Source: Sabethes cyaneus (taxonomy: Eukaryota; Arthropoda; Insecta; Diptera; Culicidae). From it: a stretch of DNA of 64,000 nucleotides. Where the stretch lies: NCBI RefSeq assembly GCF_943734655.1, contig NC_071355.1, positions 196,911,939 to 196,975,938 of the forward strand. Reading direction: 5' to 3'. Every line of letters starts with the position of its first letter. Position 1 is the first letter of the stretch. The position numbers and the translations under genes are program-made. Below the pieces are notes generated by a model that was given only the letters and a program-made list of their open reading frames with translations, ran no database searches and was not told where the DNA came from. Of the stretch, positions 22,872 to 33,150 are shown in pieces.

Positions 22872-22977
22872 TTACCCAACAGGCATTGTTGTTGAATAGT
22901 AGCTAGTTCAACCATTGTATAGCTAATTCCCGAGTAACAAGCGCTTGATAAGCTGTTATTCTTTAAAAATGTTTGTT
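22872..22977. mobile_element. Small MITE-like repeat, copy 1
   Basis: About 105 bp matching 36,068-36,178: gttgttgaatagtagct, then a cagttgtatagctaatt-like block, then acaagcgcttgataagctgt. Noncoding; ends not defined well enough to assign a superfamily. Confidence 0.7.
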
Positions 22978-23739
22978 AGGTAGGTTCTTGAGTAACCGTT
23001 TGAATTAAAAGCTGTCTAAAACAGCGCCGCAATCACTTGCTCTCGTTACATGGCAGATTGTGCCATAATAATAATCGATTAACTGATATGCCTGATAAGG
23101 TTAATAGAGGCCGTTGTCGATCAAGACAATACGTTAAACGGCAAGTGACCGAGGGCAGCATCCGCAATCTGCATCCAATGTTCCGCCATTCCAATCCGAT
23201 CGTTTGACTAGTGCAGCCGTGTTGCTAGAGAGCAGAGTACGCATATTACTTGCCATATCCTTTACACTACAGAAATATAGGTGTAGTGATATTAAAATTA
23301 ACTGGAAACGGGAAATACAGGACCCAACATTCTCAATTATCAAGCACCGACTGAAACAACGACCAAGACGATCGCCATGTTCTTCTACGACGCGTTCGCC
23401 GATGCGCTTGAGGCCGAGGAAACGGAACGATCAATCGGCTAGGTGACCCGAGACAGATTTATAACCGCGCGGGATGCGCTCCACTACATAACACTCGTTG
23501 GACGACGGAATCTAGGCGACCGAGGCTTGTTGATGCACGTGGCGGTGGTTCGCAGGTGTACGGCAGAACCTCGTAATACGAATAGTACGGTGAACGTCTT
23601 ACGGGAGGAAGTTTGGCCACACGGATGCGTGTGCGACCAGAAACGGCAGATCCAGCATCGATAGGGTGAGAAAGTAAAGTAAGCTTTAATTCGCATGTCA
23701 TTAGTTCTTAAGATAAAGTGAACCATGTGGTTAGGTTAG
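22978..23739. other. No recognised feature
   Basis: Mixed composition, with overlapping short frames on both strands at 23,200-23,700 and no domain. It could hold eroded transposon sequence. Confidence 0.35.
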
Positions 23740-24600
23740 GTCAGATCAGAATACCCCGAGAATAAATTGCATGTAAATACGAAAAGTCTTGCTATGTATC
23801 TCTAAACCGTGCCGACCCTGAGACATTAATAGGCCTTTTGGTTTAACGAAGAGCATTGCTCGCCTGGCTCGCAAACAGTCGGTAGTACTTGTGGAGTTTA
23901 TAATAAGCACGACTTCCTGCAAGAAAACATCTGCGTATTTCTCTGCTGTAGTTGTTATCCAGTTGTTGTCTAAGCGAGTTCGATAGCACTCGGTGCCCCC
24001 TGGTAACAAGGACTTAGTTTTAGACGTATTCACCAGTAGTTAATCCAGCTTTCACTGCTCCACGTTTCAGTTTAGTATACTGCTCAGCAACCTTCTGAAA
24101 CGTACTTCCGATAATACCCACATCGTCGGTGAAACAGATAAGTTAGCTAGATCTATTGAAGATCGTGCCCCGCACGTCTAGCGCAATGTTGAATAGGAGA
24201 CATGAACATCGCCTTGTCAAAATTCCCTGGTATTTCAAAAGTGCTTCATGTCGCTCCCGATATTCTCACACAACACTACACACCATCCATCGTGACCTTA
24301 ATCGGATTTGTCAGCTTCCCGGAAAAGCCGCTATCGCTCTTCACGGTCGATAGTATCGTAGGCGGCCTTGAAATCAATAAATAAGTGGTACATAAGGACT
24401 TGGTATTCGCGACTCTTTTGGAGAATCTGCCGCAACACAAAGAATCGGTCCGCTGTCAACCGCCCCCGGCCACAAAACCGGCTTGATAACTTCCCACGAA
24501 TCTACTGGCTAGCGGCGACAGCGATAGACGGCGAAAGATGATTTGCAAAAGCGCTTTATAGGTGGCACACCGTGGGACCATTCTGAAAAAAGACGGTCAA
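23740..24600 (-). pseudogene. RTE-like reverse transcriptase, palm and C-terminal part
   Basis: Minus-strand blocks in shifted frames: LASRFVGSYQAGFVAGGG-like text (24,525-24,470, normal form QAGFRPGRS), FKAAYDTIDR equivalent near 24,380-24,350, GFSGKLTNPIKVTMDGV (24,330-24,290) and QGDVxSCLLFNIALD (24,215-24,180, the 'RQGDxLS..LFN' block). Downstream frames near 24,000-23,750 include a C-terminal fragment. Many stops. No intact FADD catalytic motif was found. Confidence 0.65.
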
Positions 24601-24629
24601 AAATCTTTTCACGCCTTTCCTGATGTCTC

Positions 24630-25000
24630 AATCAGCATTTTCATATGTATAATTAGATTGCAAATAAGAGTTACGTACTGATATGTATTCAACAAAATCG
24701 TATTCGACGCGTAAAAACAGCTTATCCGTACCATTTTGGAGGCGATATACCTACTGAGGAATAAATTTGAGCGATACACTTATATAGGGTTTTCAATACG
24801 ATAAGTTCCATTAAGCGCGACCAACTGCATGCAACTACATATACGACTTTGTGCTAAAAATCGTATGTTTGTCAGTTACTAACGTTATAAACGATAGAAT
24901 ATGTGCGCGGTTTATTAGGCTTCATTTACGAATCCGAATTTGTTACGAGATATTTACGGTAGTTTTCGTCCTTTCATATACGACTTGGTGCTGGCTGGGG
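24630..25000. mobile_element. Inverted-repeat MITE, copy 1
   Basis: About 370 bp, homologous end to end with 25,606-25,961: agcattttcatatgta at the left, atatttacg(g/a)tagttttcgt near the right, then tgctggctggg. Ends are more eroded than in copy 2. Noncoding and AT-rich, with many tacgat/atcgta motifs in both orientations. It lies in the same LINE as copy 2. Confidence 0.8.
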
Positions 25001-25430
25001 TTTTCGAACTCAGGTGTCTCTGGAGAAGTTACTTAAAATACTCTTCTGCATCTTTTCACTTTTTCATACAATTTCACACATTTTATACAAATAGTAAGGG
25101 AATATCACATTTCAAAACATTACCTTTTTCTAGGAACTAGATAGCAAATTCAATGTATTTATTGCAGAACTATAAATTTTATCAAATTTTACTGAAGATA
25201 CTAGGTTTGTAGGGTTTGCGAGATATGATTGGCTTTTCGTAGTGACCCCTTAAAATCAGTTAATAAAGCTTTCTGTCCACAAAATCTTATCTAACTTTGC
25301 TTTATTTGCTTTATAAACTGATTTCAAGCAAAACATTTGTCATTTTTACAAGTAACTTTTTTCGTTAATAGGCAGCTACTGGCAGCTATAGTTGGCACCG
25401 CTTGAACCGCTCTAAAACATAGCAGAAGTA
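25001..25430. other. No recognised feature
   Basis: AT-rich interval between the LINE pieces; no repeat or coding signal identified. Confidence 0.4.
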
Positions 25431-25605
25431 TGTCTAAAAATCACGGCCGGGTCTGCCCGGGCACATTGGATTTTCCTCCAATCCTCCAATCCGCGGTGTT
25501 GAGAATATTGATCGCTCGGTAGTTCCCACATTGTCCCCAACTTGTCGCCCTTCTTGTATATTGGGCATATTTTCCGCTTCTTCTACTTCTCCGGTAGCTA
25601 TTCTA

Positions 25606-25961
25606 CCCAGCTAGCATTTTCATATGTATATACAAGATAAAAATCGGCCTTACGTAGAGTTATACATGTTAAAAAATCGTATTTGATGCGCCAAACTGGC
25701 ATATCCGTACTATTTTGAAGGCGATATACGTGATTAGGACTAATTATAAGCGTTGCGGCCATGTAAGTATTTATATACGATAATATCCGATTAATCGCGA
25801 CTCGTTTTGTAATGCTATATAACTTTGTGCTGGAATTCGTATGTATGGCAGATAGTATCATTATATACGATAGAAAATCAACTTAAGCTACGATTTCGAA
25901 TTTCTTAAGAGATATTTACGATAATTTTCGTACATTGATATACGAGTTGATACTAGCTGGG
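25606..25961. mobile_element. Inverted-repeat MITE, copy 2
   Basis: 356 bp, starting CCCAGCTAGCATTTTCATAT and ending tactagctggg, so short inverted termini (cccagctag). It interrupts the minus-strand LINE: LINE text continues at 25,600 on one side and 25,962 on the other. No clear target duplication was identified. Noncoding. Confidence 0.8.
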
Positions 25962-27245
25962 AGTTTCCCAGATCATGACTATCAACCGGAGCAGACGGAT
26001 AGCCAACCTATCCGGGCCCAGATCTTGATAAACTCTGATGCCACCTTTGCCAGCTATCTTTTCGTTCTTGAGCTGCTCGATGGTTTCGATCGTTTCACTT
26101 ATTGTGGAAGTCGGCACATCACCATCCTACACCGTACTGAGGAAGTCATTTCCCCTGCTGTCTTGGTATTCCGTTTCTGCGCCGTTCAGATGCTCATTGT
26201 AGTGCTCAGGGCTTAAAAAGGGATCGCAAGCAGGGCTTCGACCGACTTGCGATCCCTTTTTAAGCCCTGATCGCAAGTTGAATGTGACTGCCGTGAATGC
26301 GAACTTTCCGCATTCAAACTCCGATTTTTGAACGATCATTTGACCGTTTTTTTAATCCAGTCAATCTGCCGCTTGCGCTGCTGCCGTCGTACAATTCATG
26401 CGGCATCTCAGCAAAAGCAAACAGTCGATCTCCCGTTTTGCTTTGCGCTTTGAGAATATAAACTGCAAACTGACTGGAAGCATACGGTGACGTATTTTTT
26501 CGTTTCTCTTTTTGTCTCCAAATCGGCTGCTCACAGTAAAAGTTTGTCACCCAGACGTCGGTCCGACGCAAGCAAAATATTCGTTTGTATTGGACGGAGT
26601 CCGACCGACTTCTTCCATGCACATGTAGTGGTTGTTTTTTTGTAGTATTGAATCATACGATTGTGCGGTTGCTTTTCGTAGCGTGGTGATTGCCAGTCAT
26701 TTGACTGTTTTGCAGTCATTCGCTGCTCCAAACGGTAAAGGCAACTTGATCGAAACGAAAATGTCAAAAAGTTTTAGAAGCCGTTCGTTCTGCAGCGTGC
26801 AGTCGGCGTTTGACTGAGCAAAATGCCAGTTGTGTTATGCATAGCATTCGTATTCCACCTCTAAACGGACGGTGTGAACTTGAATGCGCGTTGGTGTGAC
26901 TGCGGTAGAAAAAAAGGATCGGTCGAAGCCCTGGTAGTGCTGCTTCCATCTTTCTGTCACCTCGCTTTCAACCGACAAGATTCCTCCGTCTTTATCCCGA
27001 TTTCCGACATGTTTCGACACGCGCCACAAAGCCTTTGCGGGATACGTCCAGTTTCTTGAAGAATCTACGCGTTTCCTGAGAACAATACAGCTGTTCCATG
27101 TTGTCGCACTCCATTTCTTCCAGGTAGCGCTACTTATTTCGGAAAAACTGGGTTTGCTCCTTTCGGTACTGTCTATATCGTTCCACGTTTGACGGGTCCT
27201 GTGCTGCAGCATCGACACCCGCGCTGCATTCTTCTCGTCTAACAT
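25962..27245 (-). pseudogene. RTE-like LINE linker and RT N-terminus
   Basis: The best open frame (27,245-26,835) reads LDEKNAARVSMLQHRTRQTW and NRDKDGGILSVESEVTERWK, the segment between endonuclease and reverse transcriptase in RTE-like ORF2 proteins. Further on, HYNEHLNGAETEYQDSRGN (about 26,200-26,140) and a following ISETIETIEQLKNEK-like block give the RT entry region. A 24-nt-arm hairpin (26,205-26,268) is inserted or duplicated just upstream. Sequence at 26,330-26,830 between these blocks is not LINE-like to my eye and may be a further insertion. Confidence 0.7.
26205..26268. repeat. Short perfect hairpin
   Basis: cagggcttaaaaagggatcg plus caag is mirrored by cttgcgatccctttttaagccctg, 24-nt arms with a loop of about 15 nt. 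The motif gatcgcaag occurs again at 26,269-26,277. It sits inside the LINE linker and looks like a local inverted duplication. Confidence 0.85.
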
Positions 27246-27369
27246 TCCCCGTCGAACCAGTCCTTCAGTCGAGTCCTTCCAGCGAACCCACCCAGCAGCG
27301 CTGCCTCAAGGGTTTGCGCGTACTCAGTAGTGATTTCATGTAACACGAGTCGTTCCAGATGATACCGTC

Positions 27370-27476
27370 ATGGGGATCCTCACGCCCCAGTAGGGGGGTC
27401 GGGATACCAAACCCCACTCCCTGAGTTGTCTTCTCAGGTGTCTGATAGCAGATTTCCCTACTCGTTAAAAAAAAAG
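27370..27476 (+). mobile_element. R1-clade LINE, 3' tail only
   Basis: Matches the last ~105 bp of the full R1-clade element (ggatcctcacgcccc, ggggggtcgggataccaaac, ctcaggtgtctgatag, cagatttccc) and ends in a 9-nt A-run at 27,468-27,476. Like the 14-kb copy it lacks the 24-bp segment seen at 52,658-52,681. An extreme 5' truncation. Confidence 0.9.
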
Positions 27477-27559
27477 ATTATACCGTGTCGAGCGACGGTA
27501 CCGACAACAACAGGAAGTCTATGGCGTCCAACACAACAGCTACCAACACAACAGCTACC

Positions 27560-27720
27560 AACACAACAGAAAGTCTATGGCGCACTTTAACCATCAAAAG
27601 GTAGTGATCAGAATCGATGTTTTCGTCACAATAAGTTCCAACCTCACTGATTTCCGAGTGCGAGTCAGTGTGTTGGGGTGATCTTCAGGTATAAGAAGCT
27701 ATACCGGAAGTATGTACTTT
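27560..27720 (-). pseudogene. LINE endonuclease C-terminal block
   Basis: Minus strand reads NIDSDHYLLMVKVR (about 27,630-27,585), the SDH active-site block of APE-type endonucleases. Forms part of the long minus-strand RTE-like element. The neighbouring ccaacacaacag(ctaccaacacaacag) repeat at 27,520-27,570 is a local 18-bp tandem duplication. Confidence 0.75.
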
Positions 27721-28329
27721 GTATGGCCAAAATTCTGGAGGTGGAGAAGTCAATGAGTTGATGGTGGTTTTCGTTCGTAAGCGGGTGTGCACTGAACTTT
27801 CCAATACCCGGTCTAAGCTCTGAGCTAATTTTCTCACACTCTCACACACTCTCGTGTACTCGTTCTAATAAACATCCTTTACGGCTCTCGTTCTAATTTA
27901 TTCCTGCACTACCTAACACAATTAACTAACAGCCACGGTCGTCGCTCTCGCTCGTCGTTGCAGCCCGAGCTGCTGATACCGATCAGTCGCTACGGCTCGC
28001 ACTCCCGCCTGTGAGTAGAATCGAGGACGGAGATGAAGAAGAAACAAAGTAATGCAAAATCTGTATTCTCGTGCGTCACTAGCCCTCACGGGCAGCTGGT
28101 TGCTCACGAGGTATTTAACTCGCGAGTGGGTTATGCAGAAAGACGATATGCGGTTGGGCGTTCACTGTGCACATAGCCACGGCGGCTGTTTATCTTATGC
28201 TTGCGTGAGTGGCGTAAGCGTTGAATGATACGTTTCTCATGCACGCCTCCGGAAGACTAGGCTACGTTGGCTTCTCGCTCCAATTACAACATTTAGTATG
28301 AGTTATGCACATTGATAATTATAATGTTG
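27721..28329. other. Unassigned insert within the LINE
   Basis: Interrupts the endonuclease region of the minus-strand LINE. Contains a ctcacactctcacacactctcgtg run (27,837-27,858 area) and no recognised coding sequence. Confidence 0.4.
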
Positions 28330-28690
28330 AAGAAACAGCCTCTAAAACATACGACTGTCGATTACTTTGCTGGTCCTATTGATGTCGTCCATTACGACAA
28401 AAGCTGCATCCAGCTCATGTGTATTGTCGCAGCTCTGGTAAATGGTGTATCCATAGACCAAACTCGTGTCTTTAGTCTTTGACCTTGAAATGCGGTCAGG
28501 CATTGGTGGAAGGCATTGGAATGGTGTATCCATTCCAATATGAATGTACCGTAAACCCCTTCCAGCACACCTTCTTCAGCGTTACATTCTCAAACTTGCA
28601 GACCCTCAATAAGTCGGAAAGAACGCGGGTACTTCCCAGCAAATTAAGAGACTTACAGTTACATGTTCCAAACTTTGAAGATCAGAAATG
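28330..28690 (-). pseudogene. LINE endonuclease N-terminal block
   Basis: Minus strand reads KFGTCNCKSLNLLGSTRVLS (28,680-28,620), the N-terminal 'TWNVRSLN..G....L' block containing the first catalytic asparagine, then CKFENVTLKKVCWKG (the region that normally bears the catalytic glutamate 'QE.RW') and YTIYQSCDNTHELDAAFVVM (28,455-28,380). The catalytic glutamate appears replaced (LKKVCW). A stop-ridden remnant. Confidence 0.75.
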
Positions 28691-28735
28691 ATTGCGCTTT
28701 TTCCTTTCTTTCTTCGTTACTTTAATGTCTTACTT

Positions 28736-28910
28736 TCAGGACACAAAGTTCGTCTAGATTCGATGTTCGAACGTTAAAATAAATTGAAGGGACGAGTGAT
28801 TTTATAATTTGACATTTTCTTACTTTTAAGACGTCAACTTCGTCCAGTTTCAATCGAAGAAATAGTGCCTGACCTGTTGGAACAGTAACATTCTGTCAGT
28901 CTTTTTTCAG
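28736..28910. repeat. Dispersed ~100-bp tandem pair, copy 1 (diverged)
   Basis: Two adjacent units resembling those at 54,010-54,200 and 60,264-60,415: a ...caggacacaaagttcgtctagattcgatgttcga-like start and a gacctgttgg(g/a)ac(a/g) end (28,872 on). The most diverged of the three locations. Confidence 0.5.
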
Positions 28911-30269
28911 AAATCGAATAAACGAGCTTGCAGGTATGTGAGATTGTCGTACCGAGAAGCTGGAAAACAAAAGCGTCCTTACATGTGATTGCTTGATTTA
29001 TGCTTATTTTGATACTGACTTGGCAAATTTCCATTAAAATCTCTGTATCAATCAATGGATAGAAAAATTTCTGACCGATTGAAGTAAAAATCTCTACAAT
29101 CCATTTAAAGATGGCTGAATCATAAGGGTGTAAAGCGTAACCACTTTGCGTTACATGTTCATTTCTTGTACTTCTGAAGTAAATCCCGATAGAGAAAACA
29201 AAAACGTAGTTCTACGTCAAAAACCGTTCTTTCGTTTCCCGAAAATTTTGGCAAAATCTACAAGTGTACGAACATATATAATTAAAGCGTTGGGTTTCTT
29301 TTGAAGATACTCGATTAGTAGATAATCATGTAAATTGGCTGAAATTGTTCAACTACATATGAAAATTCGAGCAGTTACCTGTAAAATCCAATCTTTCAAC
29401 AAACACTACACCATAAACACATTTATGGTTTACGAACTACAAATACATCTTCAAAATTAGCTGAGTAACTTGCGTTCAAAATCTTTAATTTTTTCGTCTG
29501 GCTCATGGTGTATCTAGATACACCATGGTCTGGCTGTCATATTTGCCTTCATAGAATGTCGCTCTATTAAAGTAGGACATGGCACTACGTCAAAAATAAA
29601 TTACATCAAAATGGAAGTGAAATAATATTAAAGGAAAATAAATCGGAAAAGGGCTACATTGGTAGTATTATAAACCTACCATACACAAAACTGTTTTGCA
29701 GTTTAAATCTATCCTGAGAATTGGAAGCGCATTTATTGATCTAGTTACTTCACTATGACTACATGAAATATACACAATAACCCAACATTATGAGTATTGA
29801 GTTCACCACATGGCTGCCTTGGAACAGCCTTTACATGCCTATAGCTTCTACGACTTCTATAACTATAAAAAGTGCTATTTGTTAGTGTCTGTTTAGCACC
29901 TTCTGAGCAGCAGCGTAAGGTTATTATTAACTATCCTGCTGTATTGTCATTGCTTCAGTTGCATTGTACGCTTCAATCTCAAAGAATCCAACTACCCAAC
30001 TACGATCCTAATGAGTTAACCGGCACAGCTACTGACCGCCTTGGAATATAAACTTCGTTGCATCGTTGCTGCATTGACCCAATTGGTTTGTTACAAGTTT
30101 TATATTATATCACTCTTTTGCTTCGTGTTCGAAGTCAAAAGTTTGTATACCTAGTCATCTAAGAGCAGCAACCAGCAAGATTCTATGCCGGTTTGTGCTG
30201 ACTTTGAGATCATCACTTACCTATTCGCTAGGTGATTTTCTCGGTACCAAAACCATTAAGACATTTGAT
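28911..30269. other. No recognised gene
   Basis: AT-rich DNA; contains the perfect palindrome at 29,504-29,527. No protein domain found. Confidence 0.4.
29504..29527. repeat. Perfect 24-bp palindrome
   Basis: catggtgtatct followed directly by its reverse complement agatacaccatg, with no loop; the flanks carry a short direct repeat (tctggct). Confidence 0.9.
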
Positions 30270-30283
30270 CTGATGGCATATAG
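30270..30283. repeat. SINE target-site duplication (left)
   Basis: ctgatggcatatag, repeated exactly at 30,479-30,492. Confidence 0.9.
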
Positions 30284-30478
30284 CCTAGGCGCTACATTCC
30301 GCTATCGAAACTTGACCTTCTGTTTTTATACAGACTTCGCAGCCAGTTGTTAGTGTGCAGGACAATTGCAGGGCAGTTGCTACGATCCTACTGACTCTAA
30401 CAGCCTCTCCCTGTCGAGATTCGAACATACGACGACTGGCTTATTAGGCCACCGTCATACCTCGAAGCCAACTGGGGA
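30284..30478 (-). mobile_element. tRNA-derived SINE, complete
   Basis: On the minus strand it begins with tccccagttggcttcgaggt, an A-box-like region, then gtatgttcgaatctcg (B-box), then a tRNA-unrelated body (gtcagtaggatcgtagca, ctggctgcgaagtctgtat) and ends near gcgcctagg. It is bracketed by perfect 14-bp duplications, so both ends are defined and the length is 195 bp. It would be transcribed by RNA polymerase III and mobilised by a LINE partner; the partner is not identifiable here. Confidence 0.9.
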
Positions 30479-30492
30479 CTGATGGCATATAG
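30479..30492. repeat. SINE target-site duplication (right)
   Basis: Exact copy of 30,270-30,283. Confidence 0.9.
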
Positions 30493-32429
30493 TCTGATGA
30501 TTTATTTATAGTTAACTCATTTTAATAAATCCAATTTTATTTTTTGTTATTTGACCACGTTTACGCCCAGTGAAAGCCAATACTGTTATGTTAAAAACTC
30601 GAGACATGAAAAAATCAGAAATTTGAACTACATAGTACTATTTCTATCATCATCGAAAATAGATTAAACCGATCGAATAAGCACGACTACTTAATTGAAG
30701 CAATTGTTTTTCTAACAAAAGTTTGTATTTAAGACAACATTGATGCAAAACTGCAATAAACACAAAATAAAAAGGCCATATTTTCACAGTCACCGAACCA
30801 CGTTTTTAAGTGAGAGCACAATTTGTGCTAAGTGACTGTAAAAATCGCATTGGGGCTGTAAGTTGAGATAATGTTAGATGAGGTAAGGTGAAAGTGAGGG
30901 AAGTGAAGTGTCTGTGAGAATTGCACCCAATAATTCAACCAACAAATGAGTTATTTTTCGAAATAACCTGGTAGGTCGTTAACATAGACATTCGAAAGTC
31001 GTACTTCACCGTTTTGTATAACGATTTCAGCTATATATGTATATCTTGTAATTTTAGTAAAATAATTAATGAGCAACCACTTAGGCAAAAGAATTAAAAG
31101 AAACTTTTTCCTAATCGAATAATTAACGGTTTCATTCATAGACAATGTTGCACGGATCGTTTCATGGACTTATCAGTGGCAGCAGCCGGTGCGGTGCGTG
31201 TACACAGAAGTGGTTAAGGCTAAATGGGTTTGAAGCCGCATAAAAACGATTCCCCGTCCAGCTGGAGCACTCTATCGGCACCATTGGTCGTGCCAGGTAG
31301 TGTGACAATCTACACTCCAATTGGTCCTCCGAAAGGTACGTAAAACCGTGCAGTAAAAGACCCCATCCGAACTGCAATCTCGGATTCGGTCTTCGGTCTT
31401 GGGGGAAGCAAAATAAGCTATTATATTGTAGCTCATTTTACGGACGCCTCCTTTTCCAGCTTTATGATTGCATTTCATAAACAACATCATGCGCAATAAA
31501 ATGCAATATTTTATTGATCGGCACTTGGCTAGGGCCATCGCACCGCGCAGCACAGCACCGACAACCGGGTGGAATGGGGAACCTGCCAGGAAATATTTAC
31601 TTAATAACATAGTTCTGCTGCACCGTCGTCGTCCGAACATCACAGGAGACCATCTTGGGAGAAGCGCGCAATGCTTCGATCAACGTGCCAAGAAATGGTC
31701 GCATTAACACTAGACGTAACGATTTCTGCCAGTTTGAAATGGCCCGGCTGGAGGAAATGTTTATTAGCATCTGTCCAATTATTTATTCTACCAAGCGTGA
31801 AAGTGTCGAGAAGCAGCTCCTTCGAGTGAGTATGTGTGTTTTGCTGAAATTTTAGCTTGGAAATTCAGTTGAACCGCTAAACGTTTTCACCGCAAAGATC
31901 ATAATTTCCTGCTGTGGTGTCGGTGACACTTCACCAGTGACTGTCAGCCAGTCCAGTGCACCGGCTGTAGATACCACTATCCGACAGATGATTAAATATT
32001 TGATTTCATTTGCGGTTTGGCGTCGTTGTCGTCGTCCAGTCATATGTCGTTTGCTCTTCGCAATTTGTTTGTCGCGCACCGCAGGCTTCAGCTTCAGTCG
32101 CACAAAGTACTGCAACCATTCTTACGATGTGGAATAGTCTTAACCCCTCAACGGTAATTAACTCAATAAGATACTCAATGAACGAGGAAACAAAGTGTAG
32201 CTCCGATTTTGTGAATTTCAGTAGTTATGTGTAACTGGCATAAATAGCTTCCAAATCTCGAAGCTAAAAACATTTAGATACAGTTTCAACATGTAACTTG
32301 GACTCTTTCCTATGACACTGTAATGTATTATTTCAAATATTGATTTACGATATTCGTAATCTAAAATCCTTTTATGACAATCAACCCACCAGCATTACGC
32401 ATCGAAACACATGTTAACTTTGTAGTTGC
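30493..32429. other. Unassigned unique DNA
   Basis: No transposon or domain recognised. 31,140-31,660 and 31,900-32,110 are less AT-rich, with frames on both strands that share no known motif. Candidate for host noncoding or exon sequence, unsupported. Confidence 0.4.
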
Positions 32430-33150
32430 GATAATACACACCGAAACCTGAGATGTGTAGGGACAAGAGTGGAAATCTAACCACCAACAAAGCTGCTGGT
32501 AATGACGGCCTACTGGCAGAGTTTTATAAACATGACCGAGAAACACTGGTTCGACACTGGGTGATTTCCAAAATTTGGAAGGAGGAGAAACTACCAGAGG
32601 AATAGATGGAAGGAGCGGTTTGGCCCATCTACAAAAGGGATGACCGGCTCGACTGCTGCAACTATCGTGGCATGGCGCTGATAAACGCCACCTACAAGGT
32701 ACGTGTCTTGCAGGGAATTACCAGGCGGGCTTCATGAGGGCTCATGCCATTACGGACCAGATTTTTACCATCCGACAGATCTTACAGAAATGTCGGGAGT
32801 GCATCATGCCCACGCATCACATTCTTTATTGATTTCAAAGCAGCATACGATACAGTCGATCGAGACTAGGTACGAAAGGTAATGCACGAACATGGTTTTC
32901 CGGATAAACCGATGCGACTGATCAGAGCTACATTGGATTGAGCGATGAGTTTCATGCGCATTCCTTCTAGACTCGCCGACAAGGTGACGGCGTCTCCTGC
33001 ATGCTGTTCAACATCGCTTTTGAGGGGGTGATTCGACAAACGGGCATTAAAACGAGACGCACGATTTTCATCAAGAGATACCAACTCCTAGGCTTCACCG
33101 ATAATTTTTATATCATAGCCAGGAACTTTGCGACGGCGGAGGCAATGTAC
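32430..33150 (+). pseudogene. RTE-like LINE reverse transcriptase, plus strand
   Basis: In shifting plus-strand frames: NKAAGNDGLLAEFYKH (32,484 on, RT entry), [62 protein letters not shown] (palm motif A, 32,822 on), then GVSCMLFNIAFEGVIRQTGI and FTDNFYIIAR (33,088 on). The last is the FADD catalytic box with the second aspartate lost, so the enzyme is dead. Stops at several points. It ends abruptly near 33,150 where a minus-strand element begins. Confidence 0.85.

Larger units (their letters stand above)
23740..28690 (-). mobile_element. One long RTE-like LINE, broken into pieces
   Basis: Reading the minus strand from 28,690 leftward gives, in the correct order, endonuclease N-terminus (28,690-28,330), endonuclease C-terminus (27,720-27,560), linker (27,245-26,835), reverse transcriptase N-terminus (26,330-25,962 and 25,600-25,430) and reverse transcriptase palm to C-terminus (24,600-23,740). 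Two related MITEs (25,606-25,961 and 24,630-25,000), an R1 3' tail (27,370-27,476) and unidentified DNA (27,720-28,330) split it. Collinearity supports one original insertion of about 3-4 kb; this is inference from order and orientation. Confidence 0.65.

Noticed and set aside
26205..26268. Hairpin as a transcription terminator
   Set aside because: Bacterial-type terminators are not relevant in this insect-like genome, and the hairpin lies inside a dead LINE.
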